A stretch of 8,886 bases of DNA from Prevotellaceae bacterium (GCA_031262265.1 JAISIB010000106.1:1-8886); one strand, 5' to 3'. Shown: positions 1 to 6,704, counted from the stretch's first letter. Program-made: numbers and translations. Notes: generated by a model not told the origin, from the sequence alone.

Positions 1-108
1 TACGACGATACCAATCAGGAGTTTGGAATTCTTTTCTATAAACGCTTCCGACCTCGATATGGCTTGTTCCATATTCAAAGTCTCTTGATGTTTTTTCTGT
101 TCGGCCAT
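1..108 (-). CDS. N-terminus of a membrane-anchored protein, probably the TPR protein next to recF (partial)
   Basis: The minus strand is open from an ATG at 108 to the window edge, giving 36 residues that begin MAEQKKHQETLNMEQAISRS. A charged, Gln/Glu-rich cytoplasmic stretch is followed by EKNSKLLIGIVV, which looks like the start of a single membrane-spanning helix. From memory, Bacteroidales genomes often carry a tetratricopeptide-repeat protein with this kind of start (an SEAFIEKN-like sequence before a transmembrane helix) divergent from recF. The TPR part lies outside the window, so that identity rests on the N-terminus and context only. A -7-like box on the minus strand at 147-154 sits about 40 bp upstream of the start, which supports this start codon. 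No Shine-Dalgarno sequence is seen, as is usual for the phylum. Confidence 0.6.
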   Translation of the reverse strand, partial: MAEQKKHQETLNMEQAISRSEAFIEKNSKLLIGIVV

Positions 109-146
109 TTTATTTAATCTTGTTAATGTCTTTCTTTTTCGGGGGG

Positions 147-180
147 CAAAAATAGATATAATCGAACGTATAAACGAAAA
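147..180 (-). promoter_or_regulatory. Candidate promoter of the leftward membrane/TPR gene
   Basis: Read on the minus strand, 154 to 147 is TATTTTTG, a full match to the Bacteroidota -7 consensus TAnnTTTG. About 20 bp further upstream (180 to 175) is TTTTCG, a poor version of the TTTG -33 box. The element lies about 40 bp upstream of the ATG at 108. The C-run of the transcript strand (GGGGGG on the plus strand at 141-146) lies between the -7 box and the expected transcription start. Confidence 0.5.
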
Positions 181-186
181 TTGATG

Positions 187-227
187 TGAGTTTTTTCAAA
201 AACTCATTCAGATTTTTGAAAAACTGA
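187..227. repeat. Two tandem 20-bp palindromes in the recF divergent promoter region
   Basis: Box 1 (187-206) is TGAGTTTTTTCAAAAACTCA, a perfect 9-bp inverted repeat around TC. Box 2 (208-227) is TCAGATTTTTGAAAAACTGA, an inverted repeat with one mismatched pair. The boxes match at 16 of 20 positions and start exactly 21 bp apart, about two helical turns. Where they differ near the ends (second and nineteenth positions) the change is paired, G/C becoming C/G, so symmetry is kept. Box 2 ends two bases before the recF -7 box, so it covers the -33 region. This suits a dimeric-protein operator or phased A-tract DNA. It is unlikely to be a terminator, because both flanking genes are transcribed away from it. 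Confidence 0.6.
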
Positions 228-228
228 C

Positions 229-236
229 TAATTTTG
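229..236 (+). promoter_or_regulatory. Candidate recF promoter (-7 box)
   Basis: TAATTTTG is an exact fit to the Bacteroidota -7 consensus TAnnTTTG and ends 24 bp before the recF ATG, leaving a short leader. I see no TTTG -33 box at the usual 19-21 bp spacing. That position is occupied by the two palindromes at 187-227, so the promoter may be weak alone or depend on a bound protein. Confidence 0.6.
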
Positions 237-260
237 TGCCTCAACAAACCGCATTATTGA

Positions 261-1376
261 ATGATACTACAACGTATTTCCATTCTCCAATACAGAAATA
301 TCGAACAGGCAGAGCTTACGTTCTCGCCCAACCTGAACTGTTTCTTCGGACAAAACGGTATGGGGAAAACCAACCTGCTGGATGCTATCTATTTCCTCTC
401 ATTCTGTAAGAGTGCAGCCAACCCGATTGATTCGCAGAACATCAGTCACGATAAGGACTTCTTTGTGATACAGGGCTTCTACGCACAAGACGACGGCACG
501 CCCGAAGAAATCTATTGCGGCATGAAACGTCGGCAGGCGAAACAGTTCAAACGCAACAAGAAGAGCTATCGCCGTCTGTCCGACCATATCGGATTGATAC
601 CACTCGTACCCGTATCTCCCGCCGATGCGGTGCTGATTGCAGAAGGTAGCGACGAACGCCGAAAATTTATGGACGTAGTGGTTTCCCAATACGACAAAGA
701 ATACTTAGATGCCCTCATCCGTTACAACAAGGCATTGGAACAACGCAATATGCTACTGAAAGAAACCGAAAACCAAGTAGCTGACGATACGTTATTCAGT
801 GTCTGGGAAGAAGCGATGGCTACGGCCGGAGCTATCGTATATGAAAAACGGAAGAACTTCGTAGAATCCTTCATTCCCATCTTTCAAGAGTTTTATGCGT
901 TCATCTCACAGGGAAAAGAAACCGTTAGTCTCTCCTATCAATCCCATGCGTCCGATGCGCCACTGACGGAAGTGCTACGCGAAAGTCGTCTGCGCGACCA
1001 AATCATGGGCTATTCTCTGCGCGGCGTCCATAGGGATGATTTGAATATGTTACTGGATGGTTTTCCTATCAAACGGGAAGGTTCGCAAGGGCAGAACAAG
1101 ACATATCTTATTGCATTGAAGTTAGCACAAGCCTCCTTTCTGAAACGCATCGGATTGCCTGCCCCCATTCTATTACTTGATGACATCTTTGATAAATTGG
1201 ACGCCTCGCGCGTAGAACAAATAGTCAAACTGGTAGCCGGCAGCGGATTCGGGCAAATATTTATCACGGATACGAACCGCGAACACTTGGATAGCATCGT
1301 GAAGAAAGTGGCCAAGGAGCATAAGATATTTCATGTAACCAATGGTAGTATCGGCGAAGTCAATGACAAACACTAA
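261..1376 (+). CDS. recF: DNA replication and repair protein RecF
   Basis: This 371-residue protein is an SMC/ABC-type ATPase that, as a dimer on DNA, helps load RecA at gaps with RecO and RecR during recombinational repair. All expected motifs are visible. Walker A is GQNGMGKTN (residues 30-38, catalytic K36 and T37). The GVHRDDL motif, usually GPHRDDL in RecF, is at 255-261. The ABC signature SQGQ is at 275-278. Walker B with its D-loop, ILLLDDIFDKLD, is at 303-314 (D307 and D308). The length is normal for the family. The start is fixed by the -7 box 24 bp upstream and by alignment of the first residues to the usual RecF N-terminus. recF is not beside dnaA or dnaN here; it is followed after 15 bp by a DUF721/DciA-type gene, probably in the same transcript. 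Confidence 0.97.
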   Translation: MILQRISILQYRNIEQAELTFSPNLNCFFGQNGMGKTNLLDAIYFLSFCKSAANPIDSQNISHDKDFFVIQGFYAQDDGTPEEIYCGMKRRQAKQFKRNKKSYRRLSDHIGLIPLVPVSPADAVLIAEGSDERRKFMDVVVSQYDKEYLDALIRYNKALEQRNMLLKETENQVADDTLFSVWEEAMATAGAIVYEKRKNFVESFIPIFQEFYAFISQGKETVSLSYQSHASDAPLTEVLRESRLRDQIMGYSLRGVHRDDLNMLLDGFPIKREGSQGQNKTYLIALKLAQASFLKRIGLPAPILLLDDIFDKLDASRVEQIVKLVAGSGFGQIFITDTNREHLDSIVKKVAKEHKIFHVTNGSIGEVNDKH

Positions 1377-1391
1377 AAAAATCAAGAATCC

Positions 1392-1682
1392 ATGCGCCGA
1401 AGTAAAGCCGAACCTATTGAATTGCTGATTCGCCAGTTTTTGCGACGCGAAGCACTGGAAGCTCCGCTCAATGAACACCGTCTGCTAAAATCGTGGGGAG
1501 AAGTGCTCGGTCCGAATATCGCATCCTATACCAAGCAACTGAACATTCGCAACCAAACTCTGTATGTCTCGCTTTCTTCGGCTACGCTGCGCCAAGAACT
1601 AATGATGGGACGCGAATTACTCGTGAAACGACTCAACGAAAAAGTCGGCGCGACGGTGATTACCGATATTATTTTTCGATAG
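1392..1682 (+). CDS. DUF721 (DciA-like) protein downstream of recF
   Basis: A 96-residue basic protein of the DUF721 family. Family features visible are the helical N-terminus with IRQFLRREALEAPLNEHRLL (19-20 residue core), the tryptophan segment SWGEVLGPNIASYT, then IRNQTLYVSLSSATLRQEL and a C-terminal VITDI. DciA proteins of this family act in other bacteria as operators or loaders of the DnaB replicative helicase. Many bacteria without DnaC have one. The small Bacteroidota version next to recF has the same core domain, so a role at replication forks is a reasonable inference that this sequence alone does not show. The 15-bp gap after recF and absence of a -7 box between them suggest co-transcription. 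It has no signal peptide or membrane segment. Confidence 0.85.
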   Translation: MRRSKAEPIELLIRQFLRREALEAPLNEHRLLKSWGEVLGPNIASYTKQLNIRNQTLYVSLSSATLRQELMMGRELLVKRLNEKVGATVITDIIFR

Positions 1683-1729
1683 CTCGTATCGTCTTGCCTT
1701 TCGCTCTCAAACATTTCAACGGAAGATAC

Positions 1730-1761
1730 TTTCCTCTTTCACGAGAAAAGTAATATCTTTG
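1730..1761 (+). promoter_or_regulatory. Promoter of the LysM/PBP-like and barrel gene pair
   Basis: TATCTTTG at 1754-1761 matches the TAnnTTTG -7 consensus. TTTC at 1730-1733 is a one-mismatch -33 box with a 20-bp spacer. The predicted transcription start falls near 1768, leaving a leader of about 24 nt before the ATG at 1792. The leader contains the direct repeat AATATCA at 1768-1774 and 1778-1784, 10 bp apart. This separates the envelope genes from the recF transcript. Confidence 0.65.
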
Positions 1762-1791
1762 CCTCCCAATATCAGTTAATATCATTCGATT

Positions 1792-3585
1792 ATGAATAAA
1801 TGCGATTCCTTCGGAACAAAACAACATACCTTCACCCGTCAGTGGGTTATCCTACTCTTTTATATAATGTTGTCGCCTCACATATCGGCACAACAAGATA
1901 CGACGACTTATTTTTTTCATACCATAGAAAAAGGGCAAAGTCTGTATTCGATTTCAGGTATGTACGGCGTGCCCGAAACTGATATTGTACGTTTGAATCC
2001 GGGCAGCGAAAAAACTATTTATGCCGGAGCTAAACTACGCATTCCCCGACAAAAGCAAACTACCGACCTCGAAAACGAACGTTTTCATACGATTAAAGCC
2101 GGCGAAACCTTGTATGGTCTAACCGTGCAATACGGAGTGACGGCCAAACAAATCATGGAAGAGAATCCGGGGCTGAGTGCGCAGAACTTCCGCATCGGAG
2201 AAGTCATTCGTATTCCCGCCGCCGAACCAATCATCGTGCCGGAAGCTGCGCCAATAGTAGAGAAGCCAACGGTACTGACCGCTTGTCGGGAAATGCACAA
2301 AGTGAAACGACGCGAAACGGTGAAAAGTATCAGCCGCGCCTACGGAATCACGGAGCAAGAACTGGTAGAAGCCAACCCCGAGTTAAAAGATCGGAAACCG
2401 AAGCGCAACGAATTCTTGTGCATCCCGCATCCGAAACCCAAAGAACCATTGCGTCAACCCGCACGACCCATTGCTGACGAGATATTGTTTAGAGACAACG
2501 AACCGCCAAGTCGGCTAATTCCTACAATCAAGGCCGCCGTTATCTTACCGTTTCTGTCGGACAACAGAAACGAATCGGCAAAAATGATAGAATACTACGA
2601 AGGATTCCTTATCGCCGTAGATAGTTTGAAAAAGCAGGGCATCTCTATGGACATCTACGCGTATGACTCGGGCAAGGATGCCGCTACCTTATCTAAGGTC
2701 CTTGCAAAACCGGAACTCCAACAGATGAACATCCTCTTTGGACCTGCCTACGACAATCAAGTGCCTATCTTATCTGATTTTGTCGAGCAACATCGCAGTC
2801 GTTTGGTGATTCCGTTCGTTCGCGGACAGGAAGTTTATCAAAATCCCTATATCTATCAGGTCAATACGCCACACTCGTATTTATACTCCGAAGTTTATGA
2901 TCATTTTGTCCGCCTCTTTCCGCAAGCCAACGTTATTTTGTTGGATGCAGAAGTAGCGGGCAACGAAGAAAAAGCAGCTTTCGTAACGGGACTTATCAGT
3001 GAGCTACAAAAATATAATATTCCCGTCCATACGCTAAAAGGTGCCATTACGCCCGAACTTATACAACCCTATCTGCGTACAGACCGAGAAAATTTCTTTA
3101 TCCCCACGTCCGGCAGCGACGCGGCACTGATGAAAATCATTCCGCAATTGCAATTATTGGTTCGTACGGTAACGGACGTACGCGTCCACCTATTCGGATA
3201 TCCCGAATGGCAATCATATACCAACGACTTCCTTGAAAGCTTTTTCGAACTGAATACCTATTTCTACAGTTCCTTCTATACGAACAACCTATTGCCTTCG
3301 GCCGTGAATTTTATAGCCGACTATCACCGCTGGTACTCCAAAGAAATGACCAACGTATTCCCGAAATACGGCATGATGGGCTTTGATATGGGATATTTCT
3401 TCCTGAACGGTTTGGCACGCTACGGCACCGGATTGGAAGACAACCTTTCCCATCTTATTATGACGCCGATACAGACCGGATTCAAGTTTGAACGTGCCAA
3501 CAACTGGGGAGGATTTATCAACCGCAAAGTATTCTTTGTGCACTTCACGCCCGAATATCAAGTAATGAAAATGGAGTTTGAATGA
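1792..3585 (+). CDS. Secreted protein with three LysM domains and a type-I periplasmic-binding-protein domain
   Basis: A 597-residue exported protein. After a polar n-region, the hydrophobic core around residues 18-33 ending in SPHISA before QQ looks like a Sec signal peptide. There is no lipobox, so it is probably soluble periplasmic or wall-associated. Three LysM modules follow: about 42-85 (HTIEKGQSLYSIS), 98-142 (HTIKAGETLYGLT) and 168-212 (HKVKRRETVKSIS). LysM binds N-acetylglucosamine-containing glycans such as peptidoglycan. A Pro/Lys-rich linker (about 213-245) leads to a C-terminal domain starting at IKAAVILPFL that resembles receptor-type periplasmic-binding proteins (YYEGFLIAVDSL, YAYDSGKD, LFGPAYDNQVPILSDF). 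No ABC permease genes are nearby, so a transport role is unlikely. The domain may instead sense a ligand or contact a partner, as the similar fold does in the E. coli synthase activator LpoA; this is analogy only. Its stop overlaps the next start by ATGA, indicating translational coupling with the barrel gene. Confidence 0.88.
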   Translation: MNKCDSFGTKQHTFTRQWVILLFYIMLSPHISAQQDTTTYFFHTIEKGQSLYSISGMYGVPETDIVRLNPGSEKTIYAGAKLRIPRQKQTTDLENERFHTIKAGETLYGLTVQYGVTAKQIMEENPGLSAQNFRIGEVIRIPAAEPIIVPEAAPIVEKPTVLTACREMHKVKRRETVKSISRAYGITEQELVEANPELKDRKPKRNEFLCIPHPKPKEPLRQPARPIADEILFRDNEPPSRLIPTIKAAVILPFLSDNRNESAKMIEYYEGFLIAVDSLKKQGISMDIYAYDSGKDAATLSKVLAKPELQQMNILFGPAYDNQVPILSDFVEQHRSRLVIPFVRGQEVYQNPYIYQVNTPHSYLYSEVYDHFVRLFPQANVILLDAEVAGNEEKAAFVTGLISELQKYNIPVHTLKGAITPELIQPYLRTDRENFFIPTSGSDAALMKIIPQLQLLVRTVTDVRVHLFGYPEWQSYTNDFLESFFELNTYFYSSFYTNNLLPSAVNFIADYHRWYSKEMTNVFPKYGMMGFDMGYFFLNGLARYGTGLEDNLSHLIMTPIQTGFKFERANNWGGFINRKVFFVHFTPEYQVMKMEFE

Positions 3586-4274
3586 AACGGAACGGTCTAA
3601 CATATTTTCTACTTGTCGGTTTGATAGGAATAGCCTTACCGCTATCCGGACAAGTGGGCGAAGCGCGACGCAACCTCTCGGTAGGTATCAACGGCGGCTT
3701 AAACATCAACAAAGTGACTTTCAGTCCGACCATCAAACAGCAAAGCATGAACGGAATCAACGGCGGCCTAACCATCCGATACATTTCCGAGAAATATTTC
3801 GCCATGCTTTGCGGCTTACAGCTTGAGCTAAATTACAGCCAACGCGGATGGCGCGAGCTGATTGAAGACGGAACAGACAACACGTACAGTCGGACGATGA
3901 ATTATCTGGAAGTGCCGTTTCTGGCACACATAGCTTTCGGCAATGAAAACGGCGCGCAAGGGTTTCTTAACTTAGGCCCTCAAATAGCTTTCCTGCTTGG
4001 CGAAAAAGAACAACGGAGCGATGCTGCAACATGGGAGCCGTTGGGGCGCATCCACGAGCAATACGGTAAGTGGGCAGAGAAGAAATTTGATTACGGCATT
4101 GCCGGTGGCGCCGGATTCGAGCTACGCACGCGCATCGGCAGCTTCATTCTCGAAGGACGCTACTATTTCGGCCTCTCCGACTTCTTCAACAATACAAAAA
4201 AGGACTATTTCGGTCGTTCGGCGCACAGTACGATACAAGCCAAATTCACATATCTGTTCGATTTGGTGAAGTAA
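3582..4274 (+). CDS. PorT-family outer-membrane beta-barrel protein
   Basis: A 230-residue protein with an N-terminal signal peptide (hydrophobic core about residues 8-21, likely cleavage after LSGQ near 24). The rest alternates polar and hydrophobic or aromatic residues with glycine turns, as expected for a small outer-membrane barrel: LSVGINGGLNINKV, MNGINGGLTIRYI, MNYLEVPFLAHIAF, FLNLGPQIAFLLG, YGIAGGAGFELR, SFILEGRYYFGL. It ends in a typical last strand, AKFTYLFDLVK. This is the Bacteroidota PorT/OMP_b-brl_2 type of barrel. True PorT is a Type IX secretion component, but this broad family has many members of unknown function and no secretion genes are nearby, so I give no symbol. The ATGA overlap with the LysM/PBP gene suggests that the two act together, perhaps linking peptidoglycan and outer membrane. 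Confidence 0.82.
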   Translation: MKRNGLTYFLLVGLIGIALPLSGQVGEARRNLSVGINGGLNINKVTFSPTIKQQSMNGINGGLTIRYISEKYFAMLCGLQLELNYSQRGWRELIEDGTDNTYSRTMNYLEVPFLAHIAFGNENGAQGFLNLGPQIAFLLGEKEQRSDAATWEPLGRIHEQYGKWAEKKFDYGIAGGAGFELRTRIGSFILEGRYYFGLSDFFNNTKKDYFGRSAHSTIQAKFTYLFDLVK

Positions 4275-4348
4275 GGAATTGCATCGCTCAGCTGTATTTT
4301 GCAGACATAAGTATGAATCAACAACAACCCCTCCTCTCTCACTTCACC
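4265..4348. other. Convergent gene junction with a distant 8-bp inverted repeat
   Basis: The barrel gene (plus) and the Smr gene (minus) end facing each other with 64 bp between their stops. GGTGAAGT at 4265-4272 and ACTTCACC at 4341-4348 are perfect inverted repeats with 68 bases between them. Both arms lie in coding sequence, because each protein ends in Val-Lys followed by its stop. I see no compact GC-rich hairpin with a T-tract, so no classical intrinsic terminator can be called for either gene. Confidence 0.4.
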
Positions 4349-5421
4349 GTCACCATCGTGGCACCGTATCCGTATTCGCGAAACGAAGCATCCTGATAGC
4401 GGCAGGTGGGATACTTCTGTTTCAGCTCTTTAAGTAGCGCACTGCGCAACACCCCGTTGCCTTTACCGTGTATGAACACGATGCGTTGTTCGCGCTTGTT
4501 CTTATATTGTTCCATGACCTCGCGAAATTTATCCAGCTGATAGTTGAGCATCTCACCATTGCTCATATTACGGGTATCATCCAACAATTGATTGATATGA
4601 AGGTCTATTTCCACTATCCCGTGCTTTGCAATCATAGTAGCCGTTTTTGTCTCTACGACGGGTGGAGCAGCGGCGTCTTTCTTCGTTAGTAAAGCTTGTT
4701 GAAGGTCTTCGGCAGTGACATATACCTGCTTGGCCGCCACATCGTTGGCCACCAATGGATACAGCAGCACCGGTGTTTCAAAGAAATCAGACGCTACGAA
4801 CGTATGCAGCTTGTAGAACTTGACCGTATCTATACGCAAATCTATCCGAAAAGCCGGTTTTTGCACAAACGGCCGGCCGTCTTTGAAAGCAATCAACTGT
4901 ACCGAGACGCGCTCCAAGTCATTCAGGAGTTCGCGCCCGAAATCTTCCAGAAATAGCTTCGTATTCGGTTCGACGATACCATGCGCCCGCGTACGCCACG
5001 CCTGACCTTCGGCACTCAGGTAGGTGAAATAGAGGAAATAGTTACTGTCGTTCACCAAATAGGTCTCAAAGATAGTATGGCTAATCTCCTTGATATTCTC
5101 GGGGACAAAGGCCAATAACACATTCAGCACATCGCCTCCACGTATTTCCGACCGCGCGGGCTGAATTTTCGCAGTCACATTTGGTAATATCTCCGTAGGT
5201 TGTCCGACGTTCTTCGTATGTTGAGACGGCTTCTCAGTCGCCGGTTTGTGCCGAATATTGTCGTCGTCGGTTTCGACGGCTACGACTTCCGATACGCGCA
5301 TCGGCACGTCAAACCCGTCGGTATCCTGCACCAATACAATCTCCTTGCCCTGAAATCCACTAACCGTTCCGCCTCCTACTTCGTTGAGAAAACGTACCTT
5401 ATCCCCTATTTTTAATGCCAT
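4339..5421 (-). CDS. DUF2027 and Smr-domain protein
   Basis: A 360-residue protein starting MALKIGDKVRFL. The frame stays open upstream, but the longer start would run into queA and its promoter; the ATG at 5421 gives the family's normal N-terminus. Residues about 1-50 form a small beta-rich DUF2027 start (GDKVRFLNEVGGGTV, then VPMRVSEVVAVE). The middle part is beta-rich and fits the rest of the DUF2027-type region. The C-terminal Smr domain (about 270-360) has the IDLH motif (272-275) and the HGKGNGVLR motif (318-326), typical of MutS2-type Smr endonuclease modules. There is no MutS core ATPase. Smr domains nick or cleave nucleic acids; in E. coli SmrB and Bacillus MutS2 they act on RNA or collided ribosomes. 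The substrate here is unknown. No signal peptide is seen, so it is probably cytoplasmic. Confidence 0.88.
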   Translation of the reverse strand: MALKIGDKVRFLNEVGGGTVSGFQGKEIVLVQDTDGFDVPMRVSEVVAVETDDDNIRHKPATEKPSQHTKNVGQPTEILPNVTAKIQPARSEIRGGDVLNVLLAFVPENIKEISHTIFETYLVNDSNYFLYFTYLSAEGQAWRTRAHGIVEPNTKLFLEDFGRELLNDLERVSVQLIAFKDGRPFVQKPAFRIDLRIDTVKFYKLHTFVASDFFETPVLLYPLVANDVAAKQVYVTAEDLQQALLTKKDAAAPPVVETKTATMIAKHGIVEIDLHINQLLDDTRNMSNGEMLNYQLDKFREVMEQYKNKREQRIVFIHGKGNGVLRSALLKELKQKYPTCRYQDASFREYGYGATMVTVK

Positions 5422-5446
5422 AGTTATATCGTTATTAGAATGCCGA

Positions 5447-5483
5447 CAAATTTCGCTAATTTTGCGCACTAAATAAACAAAAC
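5447..5483 (-). promoter_or_regulatory. Candidate promoter of the DUF2027-Smr gene
   Basis: On the minus strand 5454 to 5447 reads GAAATTTG, a one-mismatch version of the -7 consensus TAnnTTTG, placed 25 bp upstream of the ATG at 5421. A TTTG (5481 to 5478 on the minus strand) lies upstream with a 23-bp spacer, longer than usual. It overlaps the queA -7 box region on the other strand. Confidence 0.4.
5457..5464 (+). promoter_or_regulatory. Candidate queA promoter (-7 box)
   Basis: TAATTTTG exactly fits TAnnTTTG and is identical to the recF -7 box. It ends 19 bp before the queA ATG, giving a leader of roughly 12 nt. No clear TTTG -33 box is present; the expected place (about 5433-5437) reads TATTA. 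Confidence 0.6.
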
Positions 5484-6704
5484 ATGACAAAATCCGTTCA
5501 ACATATCCGCATTGATCACTACGACTACCCGCTTCCCGATGAACGTATTGCCAAATATCCGTTGCCAGAGCGCGATGCTTCCAAGCTGTTGCTCTATCAA
5601 AAAGGTCGTATCGGAGAGACCGTGTTTCGCCATCTGCCTGAGTACTTGGAACGCGGTAGTTTGATAATATTCAACAATACGAAGGTCATTCAAGCACGAC
5701 TGCATTTCCGGAAAGACACCGGCGCACTGATTGAGATATTTTGCCTCGAACCTTACCGGCCGGCCGATTATGCGCAGAATTTTGAGCAGACCGAGCACAC
5801 GTCGTGGCTATGTATGATCGGTAACCTCAAAAAATGGAAAGACGGGACGCTGCACCGCGAACTCTCCGTCAAAGGAAAAACCGTGATGCTGACGGCCGCG
5901 CGCAAAGAGACCCATGGTACGAGTCATCGCATAGACTTCCGTTGGGATGATCCGGAAGTTTGTTTCGCCGACATACTCGAAGTCTTTGGGGAGCTGCCCA
6001 TCCCGCCCTATTTGAACCGCGCCACCGAGGAGCGCGACAAGGAAACCTACCAGACCGTCTATTCCAAGATTAAGGGCTCGGTGGCTGCTCCGACGGCCGG
6101 CCTACACTTTACGCCGCGCGTCATGGAAGCCCTGCACGAGAAAGGCATCGAAACGGAAGAACTGACGTTGCACGTAGGCGCCGGCACCTTCAAACCCGTA
6201 AAAAGTGAGGAAATCGGTACGCATGAGATGCACACCGAACACGTATCCGTCCGGCGTAGTACGATTGACAAGCTCATTGCACACGGAGGAAAGGCAGTTG
6301 CCGTCGGAACGACCTCCGTACGCACGTTGGAAAGCCTGTATCATCTCGGCGTCTTCGTGGCTGCACATCCCGACGCTGACGAAAGCGAGCTAATTATCCG
6401 TCAATGGCAACCTTATGAAGCTCCGTCGGAGACGTCGACCGTAGAAGCCCTGCAACACATCGCCGCTTATATGGACAAACACAACTTGGAAACGCTGCAC
6501 GCACAAACCCAAATCATGATTGTGCCCGGCTATCGCTACCGCATCGTACAAGCGATGATTACCAACTTCCACCAACCGAAGAGCACGCTGCTGTTGTTGG
6601 TTTCCGCCTTTGCCGGCGACGACTGGCAACGCATCTACGAGTATGCGCTGGCGCACGATTTTCGTTTTCTGAGCTACGGCGATTCATCGCTGCTATCTGT
6701 ATGA
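5484..6704 (+). CDS. queA: S-adenosylmethionine:tRNA ribosyltransferase-isomerase QueA
   Basis: A 406-residue cytoplasmic enzyme. It transfers and isomerises the ribosyl part of S-adenosylmethionine onto the 7-aminomethyl-7-deazaguanine base in tRNA, giving epoxyqueuosine, the penultimate step to queuosine in GUN-anticodon tRNAs. Hallmarks are the N-terminal DYPLPDERIAKYPLPERD, then NNTKVIQARL, GSVAAPTAGLHF (198-209), LHVGAGTFKPV, HTEHVSV, VGTTSVRTLES (from 274), TNFHQPKST (360-368) and a C-terminal FRFLSYGDSSLL. It is about 50 residues longer than E. coli QueA (356), with extra sequence near residues 90-135 such as FEQTEHTSWLCMIG, which seems normal for Bacteroidota forms. The start is supported by the -7 box 19 bp upstream. 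No other queuosine genes are in the window. Confidence 0.97.
   Translation: MTKSVQHIRIDHYDYPLPDERIAKYPLPERDASKLLLYQKGRIGETVFRHLPEYLERGSLIIFNNTKVIQARLHFRKDTGALIEIFCLEPYRPADYAQNFEQTEHTSWLCMIGNLKKWKDGTLHRELSVKGKTVMLTAARKETHGTSHRIDFRWDDPEVCFADILEVFGELPIPPYLNRATEERDKETYQTVYSKIKGSVAAPTAGLHFTPRVMEALHEKGIETEELTLHVGAGTFKPVKSEEIGTHEMHTEHVSVRRSTIDKLIAHGGKAVAVGTTSVRTLESLYHLGVFVAAHPDADESELIIRQWQPYEAPSETSTVEALQHIAAYMDKHNLETLHAQTQIMIVPGYRYRIVQAMITNFHQPKSTLLLLVSAFAGDDWQRIYEYALAHDFRFLSYGDSSLLSV

Noticed and set aside
109..260. Replication origin with DnaA boxes near recF
   Set aside because: recF is often near the origin in other bacteria, but I see no DnaA-box (TTATCCACA-like) cluster here, and dnaA and dnaN are absent. 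The gap is accounted for by two promoters and the twin palindromes.
399..689. Antisense open frame inside recF, and similar shadow frames inside the LysM, Smr and queA genes
   Set aside because: They lie wholly within well-supported genes, have no promoter or recognisable protein features, and arise from codon bias of the real gene.
1493..1753. Open frame overlapping the DUF721 gene in another frame
   Set aside because: It overlaps the DUF721 gene, which has clear family motifs, has no family features of its own, and would end inside the next promoter region.
3582..4274. Calling the barrel gene porT of the Type IX secretion system
   Set aside because: Family resemblance is to a broad barrel group, and no Type IX secretion genes are nearby, so the specific name is not supported.
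5422..5490. Longer start for the Smr protein at 5490, adding 23 residues
   Set aside because: The extension covers the whole divergent promoter region and overlaps the queA start. The ATG at 5421 begins the typical MALKIGDKVRFL N-terminus.
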